Source of the DNA: Piscirickettsiaceae bacterium
GTDB lineage: Bacteria > Pseudomonadota > Gammaproteobacteria > Nitrosococcales > Methylophagaceae
Assembly: GCA_024685975.1 (NCBI GenBank)
Contig: JAIBDZ010000001.1
Coordinates: 62,001 to 126,000, forward strand
Length of the DNA stretch: 64,000 nt
Direction of reading: 5' to 3'
Shown here piece by piece: positions 29,064 through 37,339 of this stretch; within the stretch, counting starts at the first letter, position 1, and the number at the start of each line of letters is the position of its first letter. The position numbers and the translations under genes are program-made. The notes below the pieces were generated by a model, which had not been told where the DNA came from, did not search any database, and saw only the letters and a program-made list of their open reading frames with translations.

Positions 29064-29635
29064 TGCAGTGTGATAGCGAAATGCATCACTATTCATCCAT
29101 TCAATCTTATGCAACAGATTTGCAACAGTGCTTGTTGGCTTTAGCGCCGATGGCAAAGCAGTTACGCTTATTGGCGAGTAATACAATGGTGTGTGCATTA
29201 AGAACAAAACAGGATGGTGCTGGTCTTCGGGTGTTAGCGCAAGATCTTCAATCTATGAATGAGACAATATTGCAGTGTATGGAGGAAGGGTTATCAGCTA
29301 TTAGGCCGTTGCTGACACTACCTCAATACATTGTCGATAATGAAACGGTTTCTCATAATGATAGAGAGCAAAACCGATCATTATCTATTGCTGTGCATCA
29401 TGTTTTAATCTCATTGTCTACGGTAGAAAAAGTGGCCAAAAAAGGAGATTATATTGCTGTTTTCCTCAAGCTGGAAACAGCGGATGAGGAAACACAGGCA
29501 CACTGTGAGAGATTGGCTGAGCAATGTCAAAAAGTGATGGCATCATTGCATCAACAAATGGAAGAGAGTCATGTATTAAGTGAGCGGTTATCTGATTGCT
29601 TTGAACTAAAACCTACGGAACTAGCTTTTCATTAA
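29060..29635 (+). CDS. Uncharacterised protein with a chemoreceptor-tip-like helix
   Basis: 191 residues from ATG 29060, which overlaps the ubiA stop (ATGA); the track start at 29003 lies inside ubiA and is unlikely. There is no signal peptide or membrane segment. The sequence looks all-helical. Residues 31-66 ([17 protein letters not shown], then [15 protein letters not shown]) strongly resemble the hairpin tip of methyl-accepting chemotaxis proteins (LLALNAAIEAARAGE.G.GF.VVA.EV) that contacts CheA and CheW. There is no ligand domain or HAMP. It might be a soluble chemoreceptor-like signalling protein or a fold relic. Convergent with, and overlapping by 15 bases, the GGDEF gene. Function unknown. 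Confidence 0.7.
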   Translation: MMQCDSEMHHYSSIQSYATDLQQCLLALAPMAKQLRLLASNTMVCALRTKQDGAGLRVLAQDLQSMNETILQCMEEGLSAIRPLLTLPQYIVDNETVSHNDREQNRSLSIAVHHVLISLSTVEKVAKKGDYIAVFLKLETADEETQAHCERLAEQCQKVMASLHQQMEESHVLSERLSDCFELKPTELAFH

Positions 29636-30718
29636 CGTTGACGTTTCGGTCATTTTTGCCAGCTTCACTTGATTCCTTCCCGCCACTTTGGCTTCATAGA
29701 CCGCTTTATCAGCATGATGTAAGAGTTGTTCTGCTGTGCGGATAGCGGTGTTTTTGTTCATCACAGCAAGTCCAATAGACAGCGTGACTGAGAGACGAGT
29801 ATTGTGATCGATATGGAAGACGACATCTGCAATTGTTTTTCGGATCCGCTCTGCAATATCGTAAGCCGCTTGTTGTTCGGTATTGGCTAAGAGAATCACA
29901 AACTCTTCACCGCCATAACGGGCTAAGACATCACTGGTTCGCATAATCTCCGCCAAGCCTTGCGCTACTTTTTTGAGCACTGCATCGCCAGTTTGGTGGC
30001 CGTAATTGTCATTGACCTTTTTAAAATGGTCCAAGTCGACAAATAAACAGGCTAAAGAGGAATGTTGGCGTGTGGCTAGATTCACTTCTTCCGCGACCCG
30101 TTGATCGAAAAATCGTCGATTGTTTATGCCTGTTAAGGGATCGAGTAAACCAATACGTTTGATATTTTCTTGTAGGCGGGCATTGTCGATGCAAGCCGAA
30201 ATTACAGCAGCAAGGTGTTGTAAAAATTGGGTTCCCATATCGGCTTGGAAGCGATTCGGACTGCGGCTACCTAAATTTAATGCGCCGATAAAGTGATTGT
30301 TACGGATGAGCGGTAAGATAGCGACAGACTGGATAACATGCGCATCAGGAAAGAGAAACTGGTGGCTATATTGTGAGTAAGGGGCCAATTTGGGTTTACG
30401 TAACACAGAGAAATATTGGCTAATAGTACTGGTGTCTTCTGTGAATAAGAGGTGTTTTCGCCACCCAAGTTGACTTGGACTTGTGTCTAATAACCGTCTT
30501 AGTTCATATTCTGGATCAAGTAAGAGTAGCGTGACATCGGAGAGGTTAAAGCGTTCACGATGTTGTTCGAGAATGATTTTTAAGAGTTGATGAAGCCCAG
30601 TGGAATTGAGTAAGCTCAGTTCGTATTCTTGAAAATTATTCTGCTTTTGCTCATTATGCTTAGCAATACGAAGCAGATTGTCTAGCTGAGATTGTAGTAC
30701 ATCAACATCTTGTGGCAT
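29621..30718 (-). CDS. GGDEF diguanylate cyclase with N-terminal sensor domain
   Basis: A 365-residue soluble protein. Residues ~1-60 look coiled-coil. Residues ~50-190 resemble a GAF/DUF484-type sensor (VAILPLIRNNHFIGALNLGSR). The C-terminal half is a GGDEF domain. The active-site motif is intact (YGGEEF), and a product-inhibition I-site RxxD (RTSD) lies five residues upstream, so it is predicted to make cyclic di-GMP with feedback control. A PilZ-domain protein at 36664-37269 and the MSHA pilus genes are plausible downstream users; that link is inference. No receiver or EAL domain. Confidence 0.93.
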   Translation of the reverse strand: MPQDVDVLQSQLDNLLRIAKHNEQKQNNFQEYELSLLNSTGLHQLLKIILEQHRERFNLSDVTLLLLDPEYELRRLLDTSPSQLGWRKHLLFTEDTSTISQYFSVLRKPKLAPYSQYSHQFLFPDAHVIQSVAILPLIRNNHFIGALNLGSRSPNRFQADMGTQFLQHLAAVISACIDNARLQENIKRIGLLDPLTGINNRRFFDQRVAEEVNLATRQHSSLACLFVDLDHFKKVNDNYGHQTGDAVLKKVAQGLAEIMRTSDVLARYGGEEFVILLANTEQQAAYDIAERIRKTIADVVFHIDHNTRLSVTLSIGLAVMNKNTAIRTAEQLLHHADKAVYEAKVAGRNQVKLAKMTETSTLMKS

Positions 30719-30754
30719 GGCCAGGCGCTTTTTGCAGATGACAGGCGATAAATG

Positions 30755-31492
30755 CTAACCATAATGTCTTATTGTGCGTGCAATTGTCCAGAGTTCAATG
30801 GTTTTTATTCCTTGCTCTATCAATACTGCAGCGGCAGCATCAGCAGTATGCCCTGACGTTAACACATCATCAATAAGCGCTATATGTTCTACTTCAGGTC
30901 GCATCTTACACCGAAAAGCAGCATTCAGGTTATGTTTGCGCTCTTTATAAGCTAGGCTTGTTTGAGGTTGTGTGGCTTTCGTTCGCGATAAGCAATGCTG
31001 GTTCATTGAGATCTGTAATTGTTTAGAAAGCACTTTTGTTAATTCCGCTGCTTGGTTATAACCGCGCTGGCGGATCCGCATAGCGTGGAGGGGAATAGGG
31101 ATTAACTGTTGTGGTAATGGCCGATTTAAAGTCGTGATGTGTTGAGCCAGTTGTTCACCGAGATAATGGCATAAGTGTATTTGATGATGAAACTTGAATT
31201 GAGTAATGAGTTTCGTGGCTGGGTAGTCGTAACGAAATAGACTAACACTGGCATGCCTAATGGGCGGTTTCGTTAGGCAATGACCGCAATAGTGTCCGTC
31301 TGGTGACGGCATGGCACAACGAGGACAATGTGGGCCGAGTTTGGGAAGGGATTGGCTGCATGCTTCACAGATACTGTGATATTCAGTTAACCGATGACAG
31401 AGTAGACACGGCGTTGGATGCAGTTTGCTGTATAATTGTCGGACTTTTCTTGTTAATGATCGCCGAACCGTTGTGTTTGTGTGCATTAACAT
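30755..31492 (-). CDS. comF: ComF-family phosphoribosyltransferase-like protein
   Basis: A 245-residue protein with an N-terminal double zinc-binding region (CLLCHRL, CEACSQSLPKLGPHCPRC, CGHC) and a C-terminal phosphoribosyltransferase fold with the PRPP motif HIALIDDVLTSGHTADAA. ComF/GntX proteins are linked to DNA uptake in competent bacteria. It begins only 35 bases from the bioB start on the opposite strand, a common neighbourhood in gammaproteobacteria. No ATG, GTG or TTG occurs between M3 and the first zinc cysteine, so its 5' end overlaps the probable bio promoter. Confidence 0.92.
   Translation of the reverse strand: MLMHTNTTVRRSLTRKVRQLYSKLHPTPCLLCHRLTEYHSICEACSQSLPKLGPHCPRCAMPSPDGHYCGHCLTKPPIRHASVSLFRYDYPATKLITQFKFHHQIHLCHYLGEQLAQHITTLNRPLPQQLIPIPLHAMRIRQRGYNQAAELTKVLSKQLQISMNQHCLSRTKATQPQTSLAYKERKHNLNAAFRCKMRPEVEHIALIDDVLTSGHTADAAAAVLIEQGIKTIELWTIARTIRHYG
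31431..31436 (+). promoter_or_regulatory. Candidate -10 of the biotin operon, inside comF
   Basis: A perfect TATAAT lies 92 bases upstream of the bioB start codon, within the 5' coding part of the divergent comF gene; the -35 is poor. GTTAATG and CATTAAC form an inverted pair a little downstream in the leader. I see no match to the classical BirA operator (TTGTAAACC, spacer, GGTTTACAA). Confidence 0.4.
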
Positions 31493-31527
31493 TGAGATTA
31501 ATCCTTTTATCTAAATGAAGTATTACC

Positions 31528-32532
31528 ATGTCCGATAACAAGCTCAACACAGATAACATCATACGTCATGACTGGCAGGTCGCGGAAGTAGAACAACTGC
31601 TAGAGATGCCATTTGCTGATTTAATGTTTCAAGCACAATCATTACACCGTGCCCACTTTGATCCAAATGAAGTACAGGTGAGCACGTTATTGAGCATTAA
31701 AACAGGTGGCTGTGCAGAAGATTGTGGTTATTGCCCACAAAGCGCGCATCATGAATCGGCAGTGAAGGCCGAGCCCTTAATGCCACTAGATAAAGTTTTA
31801 GCTAATGCCCAACAAGCAAAAGAATCTGGCGCAAGCCGTTTTTGTATGGGAGCGGCTTGGCGTAACTTAAAAGATCGTGATGTCGAACGCGTTGCCGCTA
31901 TGGTGAGTGGCGTGAAAGATCTCGGTTTAGAAACATGCGTCACATTAGGCATGTTAGAAGGTCATCAGGCAAAACGTTTAAAAGAAGCGGGTCTTGATTA
32001 TTACAATCATAATCTTGATACCTCGCCGGAATATTATGGCGATATTATTACCACACGAACTTATCAGGACAGACTTGATACTTTATCGCATGTACGTGAT
32101 GCGGATATCAATGTGTGTAGTGGTGGTATCGTTGGTATGGGTGAAAGTTTGACAGACAGAGCAGGCTTATTAGTCGCTTTAGCTAACTTACCTGACCATC
32201 CGCAAAGTGTGCCAATTAACTTATTGGTGCAAGTTGAAGGTACGCCAATGGAAAGTACTGATGCTTTAGATCCTTTGATGTTTGTACGGACTATTGCTGT
32301 TGCCAGAATCATGATGCCTCGCTCTTATGTCCGCTTATCGGCAGGACGCGAACATATGACGGATGAATTGCAAGCAATGTGTTTCCTAGCGGGTGCCAAT
32401 TCCTTATTCTATGGGGAAAAATTGCTTACTACAGATAATCCTGCGACAGAGCATGATCAACAATTATTTGATCGTTTAGGGATTAATCGTTTAACAGAAG
32501 AGAAAACGGGCGACTGTGCCTCAGCGGCTTAA
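31528..32532 (+). CDS. bioB: Biotin synthase
   Basis: Radical-SAM enzyme that inserts sulphur into dethiobiotin, the last step of biotin synthesis. 334 residues. The 4Fe-4S motif is [14 protein letters not shown]. The further conserved cysteine/arginine regions of the auxiliary 2Fe-2S cluster ([34 protein letters not shown]) are present. First gene of bioB-bioF-bioH-bioC-bioD, all packed without gaps. Confidence 0.98.
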   Translation: MSDNKLNTDNIIRHDWQVAEVEQLLEMPFADLMFQAQSLHRAHFDPNEVQVSTLLSIKTGGCAEDCGYCPQSAHHESAVKAEPLMPLDKVLANAQQAKESGASRFCMGAAWRNLKDRDVERVAAMVSGVKDLGLETCVTLGMLEGHQAKRLKEAGLDYYNHNLDTSPEYYGDIITTRTYQDRLDTLSHVRDADINVCSGGIVGMGESLTDRAGLLVALANLPDHPQSVPINLLVQVEGTPMESTDALDPLMFVRTIAVARIMMPRSYVRLSAGREHMTDELQAMCFLAGANSLFYGEKLLTTDNPATEHDQQLFDRLGINRLTEEKTGDCASAA

Positions 32533-33708
32533 GTGTCACAATTACCTTGGTCTACAACGCTAGCGGAAGCGCTGGCAGAAAAGCGTGCCTCGGGGCGTTA
32601 TCGTCAAACTAGAACGCGAGCGGGTGAGCAAGGCGTTAATATTGTGCTGGATGGCAAACGGTTGCTGTCATTTTGTAGCAATGACTACCTCGGTTTAGCA
32701 GCTCATCCTGAGATTAAGCGCGCTTTTACGGATGCCGTTGATAGCAATGGCGTGGGTGCTGGCGCGGCGCATTTATTAGCAGGTCATAGCAAGTTACATG
32801 ATGAGCTGGCAGAGGCTTTAGTTGATTTCACCGGTCAACAGCGGGTCATGTTATTTTCTTCTGGTTATCAAGCTAATTTAGGCGTGATCGATGGATTGAT
32901 GACACGTGATGATGTCGTGATTCAAGATAAGTTAAACCATGCTTCCTTATTAGATGGCAGTCGTTTATCGGATGCCAAAATGTACCGTTATCAACATGCA
33001 GATATGTCGGCGTTACAACGCCGTTTAGCAGGATTGCCTGACTCTGGAAATCGATTGATTGTCACGGATGGCGTATTCAGTATGGATGGCGATATTGCGC
33101 CTTTGGCTGACATCATGGCGCTATCTGTAGTGTATCAAAGCGCGGTGATGGTGGATGATGCACATGGTTTTGGCGTATTAGGGAAAACAGGACGCGGCAC
33201 CGTTGAGCACTTAGGGTTACAGCAGTTGCCTATTGAAGTCGGGACTTTTGGTAAGGCTTTTGGCGCAGCTGGTGCTTTTGTTGCTGCTGATGAAGATGTC
33301 ATCGAAACATTAATTCAACAATCACGACCGTTTGTGTATACGACGGCGCAACCTGCGGCATTAGCTGCTGCTACGTTAGCGAGCTTAAAATTAATCCAAA
33401 AAGAAAGTTGGCGTCGAGAGCAATTACAAGCATTGATTGCCCAGTTTAGAACAGGGGCAGCAGCGTTAGGGTTAACCGTTATGCCATCTGAAACCGCCAT
33501 TCAGCCTATTTTGTTAGGTAGTGTCACTCGTGTTATGCAATATCATCAGGCATTAGAAGAGCAGGGTGTTTTAGTGGGCGCAATACGGCCACCGACAGTA
33601 CCAGAAGGTGCTGGACGGCTAAGGGTGACTTTATCCGCTTCTCATACGGAACAACACGTTCAACAATTATTAACGGCCTTAGAGAAAGTCATATGCACAT
33701 TACCGTAA
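32533..33708 (+). CDS. bioF: 8-amino-7-oxononanoate synthase
   Basis: PLP enzyme that condenses pimeloyl-ACP with alanine, the first step of biotin ring assembly. The 391-residue product has the glycine-rich AGHSKLHDELAEAL segment, VDDAHGFGVLGKTG and the PLP-lysine motif GTFGKAFGAAGAF. The start is a GTG immediately after the bioB stop (zero spacing), supporting coupling. Overlaps bioH by 16 bases. Confidence 0.97.
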   Translation: MSQLPWSTTLAEALAEKRASGRYRQTRTRAGEQGVNIVLDGKRLLSFCSNDYLGLAAHPEIKRAFTDAVDSNGVGAGAAHLLAGHSKLHDELAEALVDFTGQQRVMLFSSGYQANLGVIDGLMTRDDVVIQDKLNHASLLDGSRLSDAKMYRYQHADMSALQRRLAGLPDSGNRLIVTDGVFSMDGDIAPLADIMALSVVYQSAVMVDDAHGFGVLGKTGRGTVEHLGLQQLPIEVGTFGKAFGAAGAFVAADEDVIETLIQQSRPFVYTTAQPAALAAATLASLKLIQKESWRREQLQALIAQFRTGAAALGLTVMPSETAIQPILLGSVTRVMQYHQALEEQGVLVGAIRPPTVPEGAGRLRVTLSASHTEQHVQQLLTALEKVICTLP

Positions 33709-34463
33709 TAGGTCAAGGGCCGGACCTTGTGATGATCCATGGCTGGAGTATGCATAGTGGTGTTTGGCATACGTTTGCTGATGAGTTAAGCCAGTATTTT
33801 ACTTTGCACTTAGTTGATTTACCGGGACATGGGAAAAGTGACTGGCAGAGTGGTGGTTTTGATGTTGAGACGATGGTTTCTACGTTAAAAGAGACATTGC
33901 CCAAACAGGCGACGGTATTAGGGTGGTCATTAGGTGGGCTTATTGCTTTAGCCTATGCACAACAATACCCAGACCGGGTGAAACAACTATGTTTAATGGC
34001 GGCAAGCCCTTGTTTTGTTGAGCGTGAGTCTTGGTCGTGTGCGATGGCAAAAGACGTGTTTATGAATTTTGCCGAACAACTAGACGTTGATCATGCTGCA
34101 ACAGTTCAACAATTTCTCTTGTTGCAAGCACGAGGCTCAGCACATAGTCGTCAAACTATACGATCTTTAGCGGCCAAAATGAATGAAGTAGGGTTGGCAA
34201 AGGCTGAGGCGTTACGAGCGGGGTTAGCGTTATTGATATCTCTAGATTTACGAGAATTATTGGCCAATATAACGTGTCCAACAATGATGATATTAGGTGA
34301 AAGAGATACGCTTATTCCAGCATCAATGGCTGAACAAGCCACTTTGTTAAACGATGCTTTGGAGTCGCATATCATTATGGGAGCAGGTCATGCACCTTTT
34401 ATCTCGCATGAAAATGAATGTCGTGAGTTAGTTTTATCATTGGTGGGGTTTAATAATGAGTGA
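33693..34463 (+). CDS. bioH: Pimeloyl-ACP methyl ester carboxylesterase
   Basis: Alpha/beta-hydrolase that removes the methyl group from pimeloyl-ACP methyl ester, ending the BioC-BioH pimelate route. The 256-residue product has the oxyanion HGWSMHSGVW motif, the nucleophile elbow GWSLGGLIAL, an acid residue in LGERDTLIP and the catalytic histidine in GAGHAPFISH. Its place between bioF and bioC makes BioH the specific assignment rather than a generic hydrolase. Confidence 0.95.
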   Translation: MHITVIGQGPDLVMIHGWSMHSGVWHTFADELSQYFTLHLVDLPGHGKSDWQSGGFDVETMVSTLKETLPKQATVLGWSLGGLIALAYAQQYPDRVKQLCLMAASPCFVERESWSCAMAKDVFMNFAEQLDVDHAATVQQFLLLQARGSAHSRQTIRSLAAKMNEVGLAKAEALRAGLALLISLDLRELLANITCPTMMILGERDTLIPASMAEQATLLNDALESHIIMGAGHAPFISHENECRELVLSLVGFNNE

Positions 34464-35358
34464 AGCGTTTAAACCTAATAAATCATTAGTGGCTAAAACT
34501 TTTGGACGTGCGGCAGTGCATTATGATGATGTGGCAGTATTGCAGGCCCAAACAGGGGATGAGTTACTCGATAGGTTGTCGTTAGTGACATTGGAGCCTA
34601 CGACTATTTTGGATTTAGGCACGGGGACTGGACGTAATGTGTCTGCTTTGAGCGCACGTTATCCCCATGCTAGTTTATATGCTTTAGATATTGCGCCTAA
34701 TATGTTGCATCAAGCGAAACAATCATATCGTGCTACGTTAGGTTTGAAGCGCTGGTTACCTAAACAAAAGCAGCCGAGTTTTATTGCTGGCGATGCAGAG
34801 CAATTACCGTTAGCTGATAATAGTGTTGATTTGGTTTTTGCTAATTTATCATTGCAATGGTGTGATTTGAAGCAGAGTTTTGCTGAAATAGCCCGGGTAT
34901 TACGACCTGATGGTTTATTAATGTTTACAACGTTAGGCCCTGATACGTTATATGAGTTACGTGAAGCTTGGGCAACTGTGGATGATTACCCTCATGTCAA
35001 TGTGTTTTATGACATGCATGACATTGCGGAAGCCATGATGCAGGCAAAATTAGCAGAACCGGTATTGGATATGGATAAATATGTCCTGACGTATTCAAAT
35101 ACGATGGCGTTGATGAAAGATCTCAAAGTGTTAGGCGCGAGCAATGTCGCACATGGGCGTCGTCGCGGTTTAACTACTCGGTCGGCATTGCATAAAGTTG
35201 CGGCACACTATGAGCAGTTTCGGACGGAAAATGTCTTACCAGCGAGCTATGAGGTGATTTTTGGGCATGCATGGGCAGGACAACCGGCAAAACAAGTGCA
35301 GCGAGATGATGGCAGTATTGCGGTGTCTTTAGATCAGATTTCAGGTTTATCTAAATGA
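34456..35358 (+). CDS. bioC: Malonyl-ACP O-methyltransferase
   Basis: SAM-dependent enzyme that methylates malonyl-ACP so that fatty-acid synthesis can build the pimeloyl chain. 300 residues. SAM-binding motif LDLGTGTGRNVSAL, followed by GDAEQLPLADNSVDLVFANL and a C-terminal region (RGLTTRSALHKVAAHYEQFR) typical of BioC. The start overlaps bioH by eight bases, and the end overlaps bioD by four. Confidence 0.96.
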   Translation: MSEAFKPNKSLVAKTFGRAAVHYDDVAVLQAQTGDELLDRLSLVTLEPTTILDLGTGTGRNVSALSARYPHASLYALDIAPNMLHQAKQSYRATLGLKRWLPKQKQPSFIAGDAEQLPLADNSVDLVFANLSLQWCDLKQSFAEIARVLRPDGLLMFTTLGPDTLYELREAWATVDDYPHVNVFYDMHDIAEAMMQAKLAEPVLDMDKYVLTYSNTMALMKDLKVLGASNVAHGRRRGLTTRSALHKVAAHYEQFRTENVLPASYEVIFGHAWAGQPAKQVQRDDGSIAVSLDQISGLSK

Positions 35359-36011
35359 CACGTCTCTTTGTGACAGGCACTGACACTGATGTAGGTAAAA
35401 CGGTTATCAGTGCAGCATTAATCAATTTGTTACGACAGAAAAGTCAACAAGTTGTGGGTATGAAACCCGTCGCTAGCGGTTGTATCTTAACGCCAGAAGG
35501 CTTACGCAATGACGATGCATTAACATTGATAGCTCAAAGCAATGTCACGGCTCCGTATGATTGGGTGAACCCCTATGCTTTTGAGCCTGCCATTGCCCCG
35601 CATATAGCGGCTAAACAAGTGAATATGACGATTAACCTTGATGTTATTCATGAGTCATTTATCCAACTGGATAGCTTGTCAGACAATATTATTGTTGAGG
35701 GTGCGGGTGGGTGGTTTGTGCCCTTAAATGAGCAGGATACCGTGGCTGATTTAGCAATACAGTTAAGATTGCCGGTGATATTAGTGGTTGGTGTCCGTTT
35801 AGGCTGTATTAATCATGCCTTATTATCTGTTGATGCCATTGCTCGAAGTGGATTGCCTTTGGCAGGGTGGGTTGCCAATCAAGTGGCAGCCTGTACAGAA
35901 GCCGAAGCCATTATTGAGTCTTTGAAGACGCGTATCGCAGCACCCTGCCTTGGCGTTATACCAACATTAGATGAGACCAAACACGTACCGTCGTTAAGGT
36001 TACCTATTTAA
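35355..36011 (+). CDS. bioD: Dethiobiotin synthetase
   Basis: ATP-dependent carboxylase that closes the ureido ring to give dethiobiotin. The 218-residue product has the P-loop GTDTDVGKTVIS, KPVASGC and VEGAGGWFVPL. Last gene of the biotin operon; with BioB, BioF, BioH and BioC it completes a full de novo pathway except for bioA, which is not in the window. Its last four bases overlap the end of the convergent GST-like gene. Confidence 0.97.
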   Translation: MTRLFVTGTDTDVGKTVISAALINLLRQKSQQVVGMKPVASGCILTPEGLRNDDALTLIAQSNVTAPYDWVNPYAFEPAIAPHIAAKQVNMTINLDVIHESFIQLDSLSDNIIVEGAGGWFVPLNEQDTVADLAIQLRLPVILVVGVRLGCINHALLSVDAIARSGLPLAGWVANQVAACTEAEAIIESLKTRIAAPCLGVIPTLDETKHVPSLRLPI

Positions 36012-36655
36012 GCGTTAGGAAATAAATACACTGCGTCGTTTTCCTGCCAGGTTGGCCTTTTAACCATGATTTGCTGAAATAAAGTGGAATTGAGAAACTG
36101 GGTTAACCAAGCTCGGATAGATGGGTAAGGGGCTTGCTCGAACCAAGCTTTGTCGACGGAAGCAAATTGGCGAATGAATGGCAAGATCGCAATATCAACC
36201 GAAGAGAGCCTATTCCCTAATAAGTACGGTTGCTGTTGTAAAATGTGTTCTAGTTCAAGCAGTGTTTTTTCACCTTGTTCTCGATAATCACGTTCACTTT
36301 GTTCTGGATAGCGGTCCGCATATTTATAGCGATCTAAATAATACTTAAAGTCACCATCATTACGGTCAATCAGACGTTTAGCTGCTGCCTGTTGTTCTTG
36401 TAGGGGTAACCAATGCTGAGGATCAGATTGAGAGAGTGCCCAAGACATAATGTCGAGGCTTTCATCGATAATGTCATGATTAGGCGTGATGAGTACAGGC
36501 ACAGTGCCTTTAGGTGAGGCGGTGAGCAAGGCTGCGGGTTTGTCTTTTAAGGCAACTTCACGCAAATCGACTTGAAGTCCACTAATGGCAATCGCACTTC
36601 TTGCGCGCATCGCATAAGGACAGCGTCTAAAACTGTATAAAATAGGGTAAGTCAT
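36008..36655 (-). CDS. Glutathione S-transferase-fold protein
   Basis: A 215-residue protein with an N-terminal thioredoxin-like domain (FRRCPYAMRARSAIAISG, with a glutaredoxin-like CPYA active-site cysteine, and SPKGTVPVL with the conserved cis-proline). The all-helical C-terminal GST domain contains LGNRLSSVDIAILPFIRQF. The N-terminal cysteine suggests an omega- or glutaredoxin-2-like class rather than a tyrosine/serine GST. Substrate unknown. Shares four bases with bioD tail to tail; eight bases downstream of the PilZ gene. Confidence 0.85.
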   Translation of the reverse strand: MTYPILYSFRRCPYAMRARSAIAISGLQVDLREVALKDKPAALLTASPKGTVPVLITPNHDIIDESLDIMSWALSQSDPQHWLPLQEQQAAAKRLIDRNDGDFKYYLDRYKYADRYPEQSERDYREQGEKTLLELEHILQQQPYLLGNRLSSVDIAILPFIRQFASVDKAWFEQAPYPSIRAWLTQFLNSTLFQQIMVKRPTWQENDAVYLFPNA

Positions 36656-36663
36656 AACAAAAT

Positions 36664-37269
36664 TTAATTAAGGTGACTGTTATTGGCTCTTAATTGTTCG
36701 GCTTGGCGTAATAGAATATGTTTGATGAGAATATCTCGATCTTGTTCGTTCATATGTGTAAAGGCGAGGCGAAGATAAAAAGGAGAATTAGGTTCTGTTG
36801 CGTCATTTTCATGGCAAGAAATGACTTTGGCAATGGCTTGAATCACCATACCCGACGAGGGTAGTGATACTTGTAACTTGATTGACGTTCGTGCCGCGAG
36901 TTGTTGTTCAGTGAGTAGAGCTAAACCACCACCGCTTAAATTGACATCAAGCTCGATATTCTCACTGATATCATAATCTTGTCGGTATACGACTTGGCTG
37001 AGAATATTGATTTTATCATTCAAAATACGCAAAGCGCGCGCGATATCACGATCATGGTGATTAATTTGATCGGTAATATGCGTAAATGCCGCTTGTAATA
37101 CACGCAATTGCGTTTTTTCTTCATTATGTGGCCCTAGGCCATCATTAACAAGCTGTTGGCCTAGGCTTTCTGCCGTCGCTTCATCGATAACTTGGTATTG
37201 AATTGACAGCGTGTCATTGATTCTAAAATGTTGTCTACGTTCCGTATGCTGATCGTGTACTTCGGCCAT
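36664..37269 (-). CDS. PilZ-domain cyclic-di-GMP receptor protein
   Basis: A 201-residue cytosolic protein. RRQHFRINDTL near the N-terminus carries the RxxxR c-di-GMP-binding motif, and the second motif appears as DVNLSGGGLALL (D-x-N-x-S-x-x-G type). A helical stretch lies between the two parts. Predicted effector of cyclic di-GMP; the target is unknown. Candidate partners in the window are the GGDEF protein at 29621 and the MSHA pilus. Followed by the GST-like gene on the same strand. Confidence 0.85.
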   Translation of the reverse strand: MAEVHDQHTERRQHFRINDTLSIQYQVIDEATAESLGQQLVNDGLGPHNEEKTQLRVLQAAFTHITDQINHHDRDIARALRILNDKINILSQVVYRQDYDISENIELDVNLSGGGLALLTEQQLAARTSIKLQVSLPSSGMVIQAIAKVISCHENDATEPNSPFYLRLAFTHMNEQDRDILIKHILLRQAEQLRANNSHLN

Positions 37270-37339
37270 GTATTATCTCCTGAACATTGCCTATATCATA
37301 ACGCCAAAGTCAGGAGTATTGCACTACTGCATCTTGTTT

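Noticed and set aside
31436-31528. BirA operator upstream of bioB
   Set aside because: The TTGTAAACC/GGTTTACAA palindrome was looked for and is not present; only an unrelated 7-bp inverted pair is seen.
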